From assembly GCA_023091665.1 (NCBI GenBank), contig JALJCQ010000004.1:868001-932000 (forward strand): a stretch of DNA of 64,000 nucleotides, read 5' to 3'. How positions within the stretch are numbered: the first letter of the stretch is position 1; each line of letters starts with the position of its first letter. The notes beneath the pieces are model-generated. The model saw nothing but the letters and a program-made list of their open reading frames with translations. It did not search any database and was not told the origin of the DNA. Positions 22,653 through 34,218 of the stretch are shown in pieces. This DNA comes from Pythium myriotylum (taxonomy: Eukaryota; Oomycota; Peronosporomycetes; Pythiales; Pythiaceae). The position numbers and the translations under genes are program-made.

Positions 22653-25600
22653 CTCCCCCTCGACTCGACTGCGTCTTGGACACCGAGCTTGGTGCGGAGC
22701 ACGTCGAACTGGACCGCGGGGATCGGCTTGGTCATGATGTCGGCAAGCATGTCTTGGGTCGGGCAATACTGGAGAGACACTTGACCGTCCTCGACCTTCT
22801 CACGAACGAAGTGGTAGCGAATGTCGATGTGCTTGGTGCGCTTGTGGAACTCGGGGTTCTTGGCCAACGCGATCGCACCTTGGTTGTCTTCGTACACCGT
22901 GAGCGCTTGGTCGCTTGCAACTTCGCCGAGTTCGCACAGGAACGCCTTGAGCCACACGGCTTCTTGGATCGCTTCCGATAGAGCCATGTACTCTGCTTCG
23001 GTCGAGGAGAGGGCGACAGTTCGCTGCTTCTTGCTGCGCCAGCTGATGCATCCACCGTTGAGCATGAACACGTAGCCGCTGGTGCTTCGACGTGACTCGA
23101 TGTCGCCAGCCCAGTCGGCGTCGGAGTAGCCGACCAGTCTTCCGTCGTTCGATGCCGAGAACTGCAGGCCGTACGTCGGAGTCGCTTGCAGATACCGGAG
23201 CACACGCTTGAGAGCTTGCCAATGTGTTGGACACGGGTCCGCGGCGAACTGGCTGAGTGTGCCGACTGCCGCTGCGAGGTCTGGTCGAGTGCCGACCATG
23301 AGGTACATCAGTGCGCCGACTGCACTTCGGTACGGCACGTTCGTCATGGTGTCTTCGTGCTTGCAACCACCTTCACACATGGCTTTGGTCAGCTTGAGTC
23401 CGGGGTCTTGAGGGGTCCTCACTGGTTTGCAGTCTTGCATGCCGAACTTGGTCAGGATCGATTGCAGGAACTTGGTCTGCCGCATGGTCACGTCGCCAGA
23501 CTTGGGGTCTTGATCAACTTCCATGCCGAGGCAGTACTTGAGTTCGCCGAGGTCGGACATCTCGAAGCGTTCGCTGAGTGCACGCTTGGCCGCCGTCAGC
23601 AACTCGAGGCTGTTGCAGGCGAGGATGAGGTCGTCGACGTAGATCACGACGAAGATCATCGCTGAGCCGCTCCGCTTGACGTACACGCAGTGGTCCATCT
23701 CGCACTTGGTGAAGCCGACCTTGCGCATGAAGGCGTCGATCGTCTGGTTCCACATGCGGGGCGACTGCTTGAGACCGTAGAGCGAGCGCTTGAGCTTGCA
23801 CACGTAGTCGGGGTGGTGCTGGTCGACGAAGCCTTCGGGCTGCTTCATGTAGATTTCTTCGTCGAGGTTGCCGTTCAGGAACGCCGTCTTGACATCCATC
23901 TGATGGATCATGAGCTTGTGTCGAGCGGCGATGCTGAGGATGGTGCGGATCGACGTGAACTTGGCGACGGGTGCGAATGTCTCTTCGAAGTCGATGCCGT
24001 ACTTCTGCAGGAACCCCTTGGCAACGAGTCGAGCCTTGTACCGCTCGACGAGTCCTTCGGCGGTTTCCTTGACCTTGAACACCCACTTGCTGGTGATGGC
24101 CTTGCGTCCGGCTGGCAAAGGGACTAGGTCCCATGTCTCGTTCTTCTTGAGCGACTCAAGCTCGGAGTCGCAGGCTTCCTTCCAGTTGCTGGCGTCGTCG
24201 GATTCCATCGCCGACTTGAACGATGTCGGCAACTCTCCCCCTGAATTCACGACGAGAGCAAACGCTTCGAGATCGTAATCTTGGTCTTCTCCCCCTTGTT
24301 CTTGCACGTCTTCGCCTTCTTCGTCTTCATCTTCTACGCCTTCCTCTTCGATCGACGTGAGCAGTGCAGACAGATCTTCGAGCGATGTCCTTGAACCTTG
24401 CGTGGGTGGTGGAGTCGCACCACTTGTGCGACCAACCCGTCCGTAGCGCTTCTCAACTGGCGGTTCAGCCAGGTTCTCGAGCGAGTGCGTGCGAGAGTGG
24501 CGCTTGGACCCTGGTGCGTAGTCGACATTCGGCTGCTGGGCCGATGCTGGTGCTGCTGGACGCTGCGACCGCTGGCCCTGTTGCCACTCCGGTCGCTCGT
24601 AGCTGCGCTGACTTGGTGCTGGTGAGGCTGGCTGCTCACCCATGTCTTCATCATCTTGATCTTCATCATCGCGGAACTCGACGGACTTGCTCCAGGGTTC
24701 TTCGCGCTTGCCATCGTCGAACGTGTCTTCCATGAACTGCGCGTCTCGACTGATGACGATCCGACCGGTTGCGATTTCTTCGAACCGATACGCCTTCTCG
24801 TGGTCCGAGTAGCCGAGGAACCGACACAAGATGGCTCGGGCGTCGAACTTCGACCGCTTCTCCTTGGGCACGTGGACGTACGCATGGCAGCCGAACACCT
24901 TGAAGTTGGCGAGCAAGGGCTTCTTCCCGTACCATTCTTCGTACGGCGACTTGTACAAGTCTTGAGCGCGGGTCGGAAGTCGGTTGCGAACTTCGACTGC
25001 AGTCATGACGGCTTCGCCCCAGTACTCGTCGGACAAGTTGGCATGGTGGAGCTTGCAACGACCACACTCACCGATGGTTCGGTTCATGCGCTCCGCCACA
25101 CCGTTCAACTGAGGCGTGTATGGCGGCGTGACGTCGTGCTCGATGCCACGCTTGCGGCAGAACTTGGCAAGTTTGGCCGACTGGTACTCGCCGCCGCCGT
25201 CGGTTCGAAGCACCTTGACTCGACGACCGGTTTGGTTCTCGGCCCAGTTGACGAACTCGACGAACTTGTCGTAGACTTCGTCCTTGGACCGCATCAGGTA
25301 CAGCTTGCACAGTCGAGACTTGTCGTCGGTGAAGGTGGCAAAGTACTTCATGCCGCCGAAAGTCGGAGTCTTCATGGGGCCGGCCACATCGCTGTACACG
25401 ACGTCAAGCAGATTCGCAGACCGCTTGGTCGTGCCCGACTGGAACTTGACGCGAGTCAGCTTGCCGAGTGCACAGCCTTCACAGACCTCCCATTCCTGCA
25501 CAGACCCGATATCGAGTCCGTCGGCGAGGTCCTTCTTGACGATGGCTTCGAGTCCGCTGAAGCCGATGTGACCGAGTCGGAGGTGCCACAGGTACGACTT

Positions 25601-26956
25601 GGACATGGCGCGACCTCGTCTTGTACTGGCGGCGTGGGCTGCTTCAATCGACACTGGAGACATGTTGAGCTTGAACAGACCCTTGCCGATACGAGTGCCG
25701 ATGGTCCGCTTGGCGCCCTTGAGAACGACGAAGCAACCGTCCTTGTCGAACGTCACGGGAGCAACGTCCTCCGTGAATCTTCCGACCGAGAACAGGTTGC
25801 GGCTGAGCTTGGGGATATGCCACACGTTGGTGAGCAAACCCTTCTTGACACCGCTTGGAGTCTTCATCGACATGAGAATGTCTCCCACGCCAACTGCTTG
25901 GACCGTGCCATCATCGGCCATATGCACGTCGACTGGTTCAATCTTCTTGTAGTTCATCATGAACTGCTTGGTTCGCGACATGTGCTGAGTCGCACCCGAG
26001 TCGACCAACCACGCCGTGGATTGACTCGACTTGCCTTGGGTCTTCCCGACCGAGAACAGGTACTCGCCGGGGTCTTCATCTCGCGCAAGGTTGGCTCGCT
26101 GGAACCGTTGCCGAGGGTTGCCGTTTCCGTTTCCGTTGCCGTTGCCGCCGGAGTTGCCGTTGCCGTTGCCGTTGCCGTTGTCCTTGACACGCGAGTGGCA
26201 CTCCGCGGCCCAATGACCGATCTTGCCGCAGTAGTTGCACGTGCCAGTCTTCTTGACTGCACGGCCCTTGGACTTCGCGTCACTTGTCATGAACGCTTGG
26301 CCAAGCGTGGCTCCGTCGCCACCTTGCTCCTTGCGCTTCATGTCTTCATGGAGCAGCCGAGACGTCACGAGTTCCCACGTGAGTGCGTCGACACGCGACT
26401 CCAACGCCGTGATGAGGAACTGGTACGACTCGCTGAGACTGCCGAGAAGCGTGATCACCAAGTCGTCTTCGCTGACCGGAGCGCCGACTGCGTCGAGTTG
26501 CTCCGCCAGGGTCTTGGGCTTGTTGATGTGCATGAGCACATCGTCACCTTCTTCCATCATGGTCGTGAAGAAACGACGACGAAGAAAGAGCTTGTTGGCA
26601 AGGCTCTTCTTCTCGAAGTGTTCTTCCAGTCTTGACCATGCATCTTGCGCACCACTCGCCGACCGAACCAGCGGGAGCTGCGAGTCTTCCATCGCGAGAC
26701 AGATCATCGCGAGCGCCTTGCGAGACTTCTTCTTGAAGAGGGCTCGGTCGGCGTCGGTCTGGCACTGCTCGAGTTTGACCTCTCCACAGACAACTTCCCA
26801 GACGTCGCGTTCTTCGAGCACCATCTGCATCTTGAACTTCCATGTGTGGAAGTTGGTTCCGTCGAACTTGTTGATGCGGGCTGGGGTGGTCGAATCCATG
26901 GCGAAGGCTGGGGAGGCGAAGTCGGTGGAGGCAGAGTCGGCTGGGCTTGGGCTCAT
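22607..26956 (-). CDS. E5 gag-pol polyprotein (1449 aa, intact)
   Basis: Full-length polyprotein with all catalytic motifs. Two differences from E1 matter. The acidic linker after integrase is ten residues shorter ([12 protein letters not shown]), a haplotype shared with array units U6, U8, U10 and U11. The Asn-Gly repeat is two residues longer. Gag has Met and Pro changes (LMHINKPK for LTHINKLK), and the Pro is shared by the array units. With no complete LTR on either side, E5 could be transcribed but could not normally replicate by itself. Confidence 0.95.
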   Translation of the reverse strand: MSPSPADSASTDFASPAFAMDSTTPARINKFDGTNFHTWKFKMQMVLEERDVWEVVCGEVKLEQCQTDADRALFKKKSRKALAMICLAMEDSQLPLVRSASGAQDAWSRLEEHFEKKSLANKLFLRRRFFTTMMEEGDDVLMHINKPKTLAEQLDAVGAPVSEDDLVITLLGSLSESYQFLITALESRVDALTWELVTSRLLHEDMKRKEQGGDGATLGQAFMTSDAKSKGRAVKKTGTCNYCGKIGHWAAECHSRVKDNGNGNGNGNSGGNGNGNGNGNPRQRFQRANLARDEDPGEYLFSVGKTQGKSSQSTAWLVDSGATQHMSRTKQFMMNYKKIEPVDVHMADDGTVQAVGVGDILMSMKTPSGVKKGLLTNVWHIPKLSRNLFSVGRFTEDVAPVTFDKDGCFVVLKGAKRTIGTRIGKGLFKLNMSPVSIEAAHAASTRRGRAMSKSYLWHLRLGHIGFSGLEAIVKKDLADGLDIGSVQEWEVCEGCALGKLTRVKFQSGTTKRSANLLDVVYSDVAGPMKTPTFGGMKYFATFTDDKSRLCKLYLMRSKDEVYDKFVEFVNWAENQTGRRVKVLRTDGGGEYQSAKLAKFCRKRGIEHDVTPPYTPQLNGVAERMNRTIGECGRCKLHHANLSDEYWGEAVMTAVEVRNRLPTRAQDLYKSPYEEWYGKKPLLANFKVFGCHAYVHVPKEKRSKFDARAILCRFLGYSDHEKAYRFEEIATGRIVISRDAQFMEDTFDDGKREEPWSKSVEFRDDEDQDDEDMGEQPASPAPSQRSYERPEWQQGQRSQRPAAPASAQQPNVDYAPGSKRHSRTHSLENLAEPPVEKRYGRVGRTSGATPPPTQGSRTSLEDLSALLTSIEEEGVEDEDEEGEDVQEQGGEDQDYDLEAFALVVNSGGELPTSFKSAMESDDASNWKEACDSELESLKKNETWDLVPLPAGRKAITSKWVFKVKETAEGLVERYKARLVAKGFLQKYGIDFEETFAPVAKFTSIRTILSIAARHKLMIHQMDVKTAFLNGNLDEEIYMKQPEGFVDQHHPDYVCKLKRSLYGLKQSPRMWNQTIDAFMRKVGFTKCEMDHCVYVKRSGSAMIFVVIYVDDLILACNSLELLTAAKRALSERFEMSDLGELKYCLGMEVDQDPKSGDVTMRQTKFLQSILTKFGMQDCKPVRTPQDPGLKLTKAMCEGGCKHEDTMTNVPYRSAVGALMYLMVGTRPDLAAAVGTLSQFAADPCPTHWQALKRVLRYLQATPTYGLQFSASNDGRLVGYSDADWAGDIESRRSTSGYVFMLNGGCISWRSKKQRTVALSSTEAEYMALSEAIQEAVWLKAFLCELGEVASDQALTVYEDNQGAIALAKNPEFHKRTKHIDIRYHFVREKVEDGQVSLQYCPTQDMLADIMTKPIPAVQFDVLRTKLGVQDAVESRGSVEDDAPRTQRHHSS

Positions 26957-26960
26957 AACC
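26948..26960 (-). promoter_or_regulatory. E5 primer-binding site
   Basis: GGTTATGAGCCCA next to the truncated 5' LTR, with the gag-pol ATG inside. Confidence 0.7.
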
Positions 26961-27282
26961 TGTTGGAAGGTCGCTTGGTTGGTGGGATGCAAAATGCAAA
27001 GTGAATTGATCGGGACTTAGTTCGCTACTGCTACCTCTAAGCCGTCTGTGTGTGTCCTACGCTACCATAATCAAATGTATGTCCTACCTATCGTAAACAT
27101 ATGCAAACATAAACTGACTTCGTGGATACTTCAACGAAGTCGATGGGTGGCACTGGATTCAAACCAGAACCAGACGGAGAATCTTCCACATGTCGAATCT
27201 TCCACATGTCGAATCTTCCACGGAGAATCTTCTGCAGGAGAATCTTCTACAGCCGAGCTTCAACTGCCGAGCTTCAACTGGA
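26961..27282 (-). repeat. E5 5' LTR, truncated at TGGA junction (322 bp)
   Basis: Would be 359 bp if complete; five GAAGATTC blocks. It keeps the putative core promoter but lacks the outer 37 bp, and is fused at TGGA to RT coding sequence of U6. Confidence 0.9.
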
Positions 27283-30200
27283 TCATGAGCTTGTGTCGAG
27301 CGGCGATGCTGAGGATGGTGCGGATCGACGTGAACTTGGCGACGGGTGCGAATGTCTCTTCGAAGTCGATGCCGTACTTCTGCAGGAACCCCTTGGCAAC
27401 GAGTCGAGCCTTGTACCGCTCGACGAGTCCTTCGGCGGTTTCCTTGACCTTGAACACCCACTTGCTGGTGATGGCCTTGCGTCCGGCTGGCAAAGGGACT
27501 AGGTCCCATGTCTCGTTCTTCTTGAGCGACTCGAGCTCGGAGTCGCAGGCTTCCTTCCAGTTGCTGGCGTCGTCGGATTCCATCGCCGACTTGAACGATG
27601 TCGGCAACTCTCCCCCTGAATTCACGACGAGAGCAAACGCTTCGAGATCGTAATCTTGGTCTTCTCCCCCTTGTTCTTGCACGTCTTCGCCTTCTTCGTC
27701 TTCATCTTCTACGCCTTCCTCTTCGATCGACGTGAGCAGTGCAGACAGATCTTCGAGCGATGTCCTTGAACCTTGCGTGGGTGGTGGAGTCGCACCACTT
27801 GTGCGACCAACCCGTCCGTAGCGCTTCTCAACTGGCGGTTCAGCCAGGTTCTCGAGCGAGTGCGTGCGAGAGTGGCGCTTGGACCCTGGTGCGTAGTCGA
27901 CATTCGGCTGCTGGGCCGATGCTGGTGCTGCTGGACGCTGCGACCGCTGGCCCTGTTGCCACTCCGGTCGCTCGTAGCTGCGCTGACTTGGTGCTGGTGA
28001 GGCTGGCTGCTCACCCATGTCTTCATCATCTTGATCTTCATCATCGCGGAACTCGACGGACTTGCTCCAGGGTTCTTCGCGCTTGCCATCGTCGAACGTG
28101 TCTTCCATGAACTGCGCGTCTCGACTGATGACGATCCGACCGGTTGCGATTTCTTCGAACCGATACGCCTTCTCGTGGTCCGAGTAGCCGAGGAACCGAC
28201 ACAAGATGGCTCGGGCGTCGAACTTCGACCGCTTCTCCTTGGGCACGTGGACGTACGCATGGCAGCCGAACACCTTGAAGTTGGCGAGCAAGGGCTTCTT
28301 CCCGTACCATTCTTCGTACGGCGACTTGTACAAGTCTTGAGCGCGGGTCGGAAGTCGGTTGCGAACTTCGACTGCAGTCATGACGGCTTCGCCCCAGTAC
28401 TCGTCGGACAAGTTGGCATGGTGGAGCTTGCAACGACCACACTCACCGATGGTTCGGTTCATGCGCTCCGCCACACCGTTCAACTGAGGCGTGTATGGCG
28501 GCGTGACGTCGTGCTCGATGCCACGCTTGCGGCAGAACTTGGCAAGTTTGGCCGACTGGTACTCGCCGCCGCCGTCGGTTCGAAGCACCTTGACTCGACG
28601 ACCGGTTTGGTTCTCGGCCCAGTTGACGAACTCGACGAACTTGTCGTAGACTTCGTCCTTGGACCGCATCAGGTATAACTTGCACAGTCGAGACTTGTCG
28701 TCGGTGAAGGTGGCAAAGTACTTCATGCCGCCGAAAGTCGGAGTCTTCATGGGGCCGGCCACATCGCTGTACACGACGTCAAGCAGATTCGCAGACCGCT
28801 TGGTCGTGCCCGACTGGAACTTGACGCGAGTCAGCTTGCCGAGTGCACAGCCTTCACAGACCTCCCACTCTTGCACAGACCCAATGTCGAGTCCGTCGGC
28901 GAGGTCCTTCTTGACGATGGCTTCGAGACCGCTGAAGCCGATGTGACCGAGTCGGAGGTGCCACAGGTACGACTTGGACATGGCGCGACCTCGTCTTGTA
29001 CTGGCGGCGTGGGCTGCTTCAATCGACACTGGAGACATGTTGAGCTTGAACAGACCCTTGCCGATACGAGTGCCGATGGTCCGCTTGGCGCCCTTGAGAA
29101 CGACGAAGCAACCGTCCTTGTCGAACGTCACGGGAGCAACGTCCTCCGTGAATCTTCCGACCGAGAACAGGTTGCGGCTGAGCTTGGGGATATGCCACAC
29201 GTTGGTGAGCAAACCCTTCTTGACACCGCTTGGAGTCTTCATCGACATGAGAATGTCTCCCACGCCAACTGCTTGGACCGTGCCATCATCGGCCAGATGC
29301 ACGTCGACTGGTTCAATCTTCTTGTAGTTCATCATGAACTGCTTGGTTCGCGACATGTGCTGAGTCGCACCCGAGTCGACCAACCACGCCGTGGATTGAC
29401 TCGACTTGCCTTGGGTCTTCCCGACCGAGAACAGGTACTCGCCGGGGTCTTCATCTCGCGCAAGGTTGGCTCGCTGGAACCGTTGCCGAGGGTTGCCGTT
29501 TCCGTTTCCGTTGCCGTTGCCGCCGGAGTTGCCGTTGCCGTTGCCGTTGCCGTTGTCCTTGACACGCGAGTGGCACTCCGCGGCCCAATGACCGATCTTG
29601 CCGCAGTAGTTGCACGTGCCAGTCTTCTTGACTGCACGGCCCTTGGACTTCGCGTCACTTGTCATGAACGCTTGGCCAAGCGTGGCTCCGTCGCCACCTT
29701 GCTCCTTGCGCTTCATGTCTTCATGGAGCAGCCGAGACGTCACGAGTTCCCACGTGAGTGCGTCGACACGCGACTCCAACGCCGTGATGAGGAACTGGTA
29801 CGACTCGCTGAGACTGCCGAGAAGCGTGATCACCAAGTCGTCTTCGCTGACCGGAGCGCCGACTGCGTCGAGTTGCTCCGCCAGGGTCTTGGGCTTGTTG
29901 ATGTGCGTGAGCACATCGTCACCTTCTTCCATCATGGTCGTGAAGAAACGACGACGAAGAAAGAGCTTGTTGGCAAGGCTCTTCTTCTCGAAGTGTTCTT
30001 CCAGTCTTGACCATGCATCTTGCGCACCACTCGCCGACCGAACCAGCGGGAGCTGCGAGTCTTCCATCGCGAGACAGATCATCGCGAGCGCCTTGCGAGA
30101 CTTCTTCTTGAAGAGGGCTCGGTCCGCGTCGGTCTGGCACTGCTCGAGTTTGACCTCTCCACAGACAACTTCCCAGACGTCGCGTTCTTCGAGCACCATC

Positions 30201-30331
30201 TGCATCTTGAACTTCCATGTGTGGAAGTTGGTTCCGTCGAACTTGTTGATGCGGGCTGGGGTGGTCGAATCCATGGCGAAGGCTGGGGAGGCGAAGTCGG
30301 TGGAGGCAGAGTCGGCTGGGCTTGGGCTCAT
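27260..30331 (-). pseudogene. U6 truncated gag-pol (1023 aa open frame)
   Basis: Gag, CCHC knuckle, DSGA protease and complete D,D35E integrase are intact. The RT stops after the fingers segment (ARHKLMI) and reads six residues (QLKLGS) of the adjoining LTR before a stop. The RT catalytic Asp, YVDD and RNase H are gone. The linker is the short E5 type. The frame is open, so a Gag-protease-integrase product is possible, but reverse transcription would need help from an intact copy. Confidence 0.9.
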
Positions 30332-30335
30332 AACC

Positions 30336-30719
30336 TGTTGGAAGGTCGCTTGGTTGGTGGGATGCAAAATGCAAAGTGAATTGATCGGGACTTAGTTCGC
30401 TACTGCTACCTCTAAGCCGTCTGTGTGTGTCCTACGCTACCATAATCAAATGTATGTCCTACCTATCGTAAACATATGCAAACATAAACTGACTTCGTGG
30501 ATACTTCAACGAAGTCGATGGGTGGCACTGGATTCAAACCAGAACCAGACGGAGAATCTTCCACATGTCGAATCTTCCACATGTCGAATCTTCCACATGT
30601 CGAATCTTCCACGGAGAATCTTCCACATGTCGAATCTTCCACATGTCGAATCTTCCACGGAGAATCTTCTGCAGGAGAATCTTCTACAGCCGAGCTTCAA
30701 CTGCCGAGCTTCAACTGGA
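30336..30719 (-). repeat. U6 LTR, truncated (384 bp)
   Basis: Nine GAAGATTC blocks; would be 421 bp if complete. Core promoter and adjoining primer-binding site (30323-30335) are kept. Confidence 0.9.
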
Positions 30720-33700
30720 TCATGAGCTTGTGTCGAGCGGCGATGCTGAGGATGGTGCGGATCGACGTGAACTTGGCGACGGGTGCGAATGTCTCTTCGA
30801 AGTCGATGCCGTACTTCTGCAGGAACCCCTTGGCAACGAGTCGAGCCTTGTACCGCTCGACGAGTCCTTCGGCGGTTTCCTTGACCTTGAACACCCACTT
30901 GCTGGTGATGGCCTTGCGTCCGGCTGGCAAAGGGACTAGGTCCCATGTCTCGTTCTTCTTGAGCGACTCGAGCTCGGAGTCGCAGGCTTCCTTCCAGTTG
31001 CTGGCGTCGTCGGATTCCATCGCCGACTTGAACGATGTCGGCAACTCTCCCCCTGAATTCACGACGAGAGCAAACGCTTCGAGATCGTAATCTTGGTCTT
31101 CTCCCCCTTGTTCTTGCACGTCTTCGCCTTCTTCGTCTTCATCTTCTACGCCTTCCTCTTCGATCGACGTGAGCAGTGCAGACAGATCTTCGAGCGATGT
31201 CCTTGAACCTTGCGTGGGTGGTGGAGTCGCACCACTTGTGCGACCAACCCGTCCGTAGCGCTTCTCAACTGGCGGTTCAGCCAGGTTCTCGAGCGAGTGC
31301 GTGCGAGAGTGGCGCTTGGACCCTGGTGCGTAGTCGACATTCGGCTGCTGGGCCGATGCTGGTGCTGCTGGACGCTGCGACCGCTGGCCCTGTTGCCACT
31401 CCGGTCGCTCGTAGCTGCGCTGACTTGGTGCTGGTGAGGCTGGCTGCTCACCCATGTCTTCATCATCTTGGTTGTCGGTTGCTTCATCTTGATCTTCATC
31501 ATCTTCATCGCCGCGGAACTCGACGGACTTGCTCCAGGGTTCTTCGCGCATGCCATCGTCGAATGTGTCTTCCATGAACTGCGCGTCTCGACTGATGACG
31601 ATCCGGCCGGTTGCGATTTCTTCAAACCGATACGCTTTCTCGTGGTCCGAGTAGCCGAGGAACCGACACAAGATGGCTCGGGCGTCGAACTTCGACCGCT
31701 TCTCCTTGGGCACGTGGACGTACGCATGGCAGCCGAACACCTTGAAGTTGGCGAGCAAGGGCTTCTTCCCGTACCATTCTTCGTACGGCGACTTGTACAA
31801 GTCTTGAGCGCGGGTCGGAAGTCGGTTGCGAACTTCGACTGCAGTCATGACGGCTTCGCCCCAGTACTCGTCGGACAAGTTGGCATGGTGGAGCTTGCAA
31901 CGACCACACTCACCGATGGTTCGGTTCATGCGCTCCGCCACACCGTTCAACTGAGGCGTGTATGGCGGCGTGACGTCGTGCTCGATGCCACGCTTGCGGC
32001 AGAACTTGGCAAGTTTGGCCGACTGGTACTCGCCGCCGCCGTCGGTTCGAAGCACCTTGACTCGACGACCGGTTTGGTTCTCGGCCCAGTTGACGAACTC
32101 GACGAACTTGTCGTAGACTTCGTCCTTGGACCGCATCAGGTATAACTTGCACAGTCGAGACTTGTCGTCGGTGAAGGTGGCAAAGTACTTCATGCCGCCG
32201 AAAGTCGGAGTCTTCATGGGGCCGGCCACATCGCTGTACACGACGTCAAGCAGATTCGCAGACCGCTTGGTCGTGCCCGACTGGAACTTGACGCGAGTCA
32301 GCTTGCCGAGTGCACAGCCTTCACAGACCTCCCACTCTTGCACAGACCCAATGTCGAGTCCGTCGGCGAGGTCCTTCTTGACGATGGCTTCGAGACCGCT
32401 GAAGCCGATGTGACCGAGTCGGAGGTGCCACAGGTACGACTTGGACATGGCGCGACCTCGTCTTGTACTGGCGGCGTGGGCTGCTTCAATCGACACTGGA
32501 GACATGTTGAGCTTGAACAGACCCTTGCCGATACGAGTGCCGATGGTCCGCTTGGCGCCCTTGAGAACGACGAAGCAACCGTCCTTGTCGAACGTCACGG
32601 GAGCAACGTCCTCCGTGAATCTTCCGACCGAGAACAGGTTGCGGCTGAGCTTGGGGATATGCCACACGTTGGTGAGCAAACCCTTCTTGACACCGCTTGG
32701 AGTCTTCATCGACATGAGAATGTCTCCCACGCCAACTGCTTGGACCGTGCCATCATCGGCCAGATGCACGTCGACTGGTTCAATCTTCTTGTAGTTCATC
32801 ATGAACTGCTTGGTTCGCGACATGTGCTGAGTCGCACCCGAGTCGACCAACCACGCCGTGGATTGACTCGACTTGCCTTGGGTCTTCCCGACCGAGAACA
32901 GGTACTCGCCGGGGTCTTCATCTCGCGCAAGGTTGGCTCGCTGGAACCGTTGCCGAGGGTTGCTGTTTCCGTTGCCGTTGCCGTTGCCGCCGGAGTTGCC
33001 GTTGCCGTTGCCGTTGCCGTTGTCCTTGACACGCGAGTGGCACTCCGCGGCCCAATGACCGATCTTGCCGCAGTAGTTGCACGTGCCAGTCTTCTTGACT
33101 GCACGGCCCTTGGACTTCGCGTCACTTGTCATGAACGCTTGGCCAAGCGTGGCTCCGTCGCCACCTTGCTCCTTGCGCTTCATGTCTTCATGGAGCAGCC
33201 GAGACGTCACGAGTTCCCACGTGAGTGCGTCGACACGCGACTCCAACGCCGTGATGAGGAACTGGTACGACTCGCTGAGACTGCCGAGAAGCGTGATCAC
33301 CAAGTCGTCTTCGCTGACCGGAGCGCCGACTGCGTCGAGTTGCTCCGCCAGGGTCTTGGGCTTGTTGATGTGCGTGAGCACATCGTCACCTTCTTCCATC
33401 ATGGTCGTGAAGAAACGACGACGAAGAAAGAGCTTGTTGGCAAGGCTCTTCTTCTCGAAGTGTTCTTCCAGTCTTGACCATGCATCTTGCGCACCACTCG
33501 CCGACCGAACCAGCGGGAGCTGCGAGTCTTCCATCGCGAGACAGATCATCGCGAGCGCCTTGCGAGACTTCTTCTTGAAGAGGGCTCGGTCCGCGTCGGT
33601 CTGGCACTGCTCGAGTTTGACCTCTCCACAGACAACTTCCCAGACGTCGCGTTCTTCGAGCACCATCTGCATCTTGAACTTCCATGTGTGGAAGTTGGTT

Positions 33701-33798
33701 CCGTCGAACTTGTTGATGCGGGCTGGGGTGGTCGAATCCATGGCGAAGGCTGGGGAGGCGAAGTCGGTGGAGGCAGAGTCGGCTGGGCTTGGGCTCAT
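30697..33798 (-). pseudogene. U7 truncated gag-pol (1033 aa open frame)
   Basis: Same truncation and LTR-encoded tail as U6, but with the long acidic linker of the B and C haplotype ([21 protein letters not shown]). Integrase and protease motifs are intact. Its linker shares more with distant elements B and C than with its neighbours U6 and U8. Confidence 0.9.
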
Positions 33799-33802
33799 AA
33801 CC

Positions 33803-34218
33803 TGTTGGAAGGTCGCTTGGTTGGTGGGATGCAAAATGCAAAGTGAATTGATCGGGACTTAGTTCGCTACTGCTACCTCTAAGCCGTCTGTGTGTGTCCT
33901 ACGCTACCATAATCAAATGTATGTCCTACCTATCGTAAACATATGCAAACATAAACTGACTTCGTGGATACTTCAACGAAGTCGATGGGTGGCACTGGAT
34001 TCAAACCAGAACCAGACGGAGAATCTTCCACATGTCGAATCTTCCACATGTCGAATCTTCCACATGTCGAATCTTCCACATGTCGAATCTTCCACATGTC
34101 GAATCTTCCACGGAGAATCTTCCACATGTCGAATCTTCCACATGTCGAATCTTCCACGGAGAATCTTCTGCAGGAGAATCTTCTACAGCCGAGCTTCAAC
34201 TGCCGAGCTTCAACTGGA
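33803..34218 (-). repeat. U7 LTR, truncated (416 bp)
   Basis: Eleven GAAGATTC blocks (34021-34183), equal highest in the window; would be 453 bp if complete. Confidence 0.9.

Larger units (their letters stand above)
22571..27282 (-). mobile_element. E5: copia element with intact ORF and both LTRs truncated
   Basis: Minus-strand element with a complete internal region. Only the first 82 bp of the 3' LTR remain (22571-22652), and the 5' LTR (26961-27282) lacks its first 37 bp. The left edge is a 2-bp microhomology junction with hAT. The right edge is the TGGA junction that recurs through the following tandem array. E5 is effectively the downstream terminal unit of that array. Confidence 0.9.

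Noticed and set aside
27161..27260. GAATCTTCCACATGTC arrays considered as a CRISPR-like repeat.
   Set aside because: Spacers are themselves repeated and only 6-8 bp. The arrays are internal to LTRs and vary by whole 14-16-bp modules.
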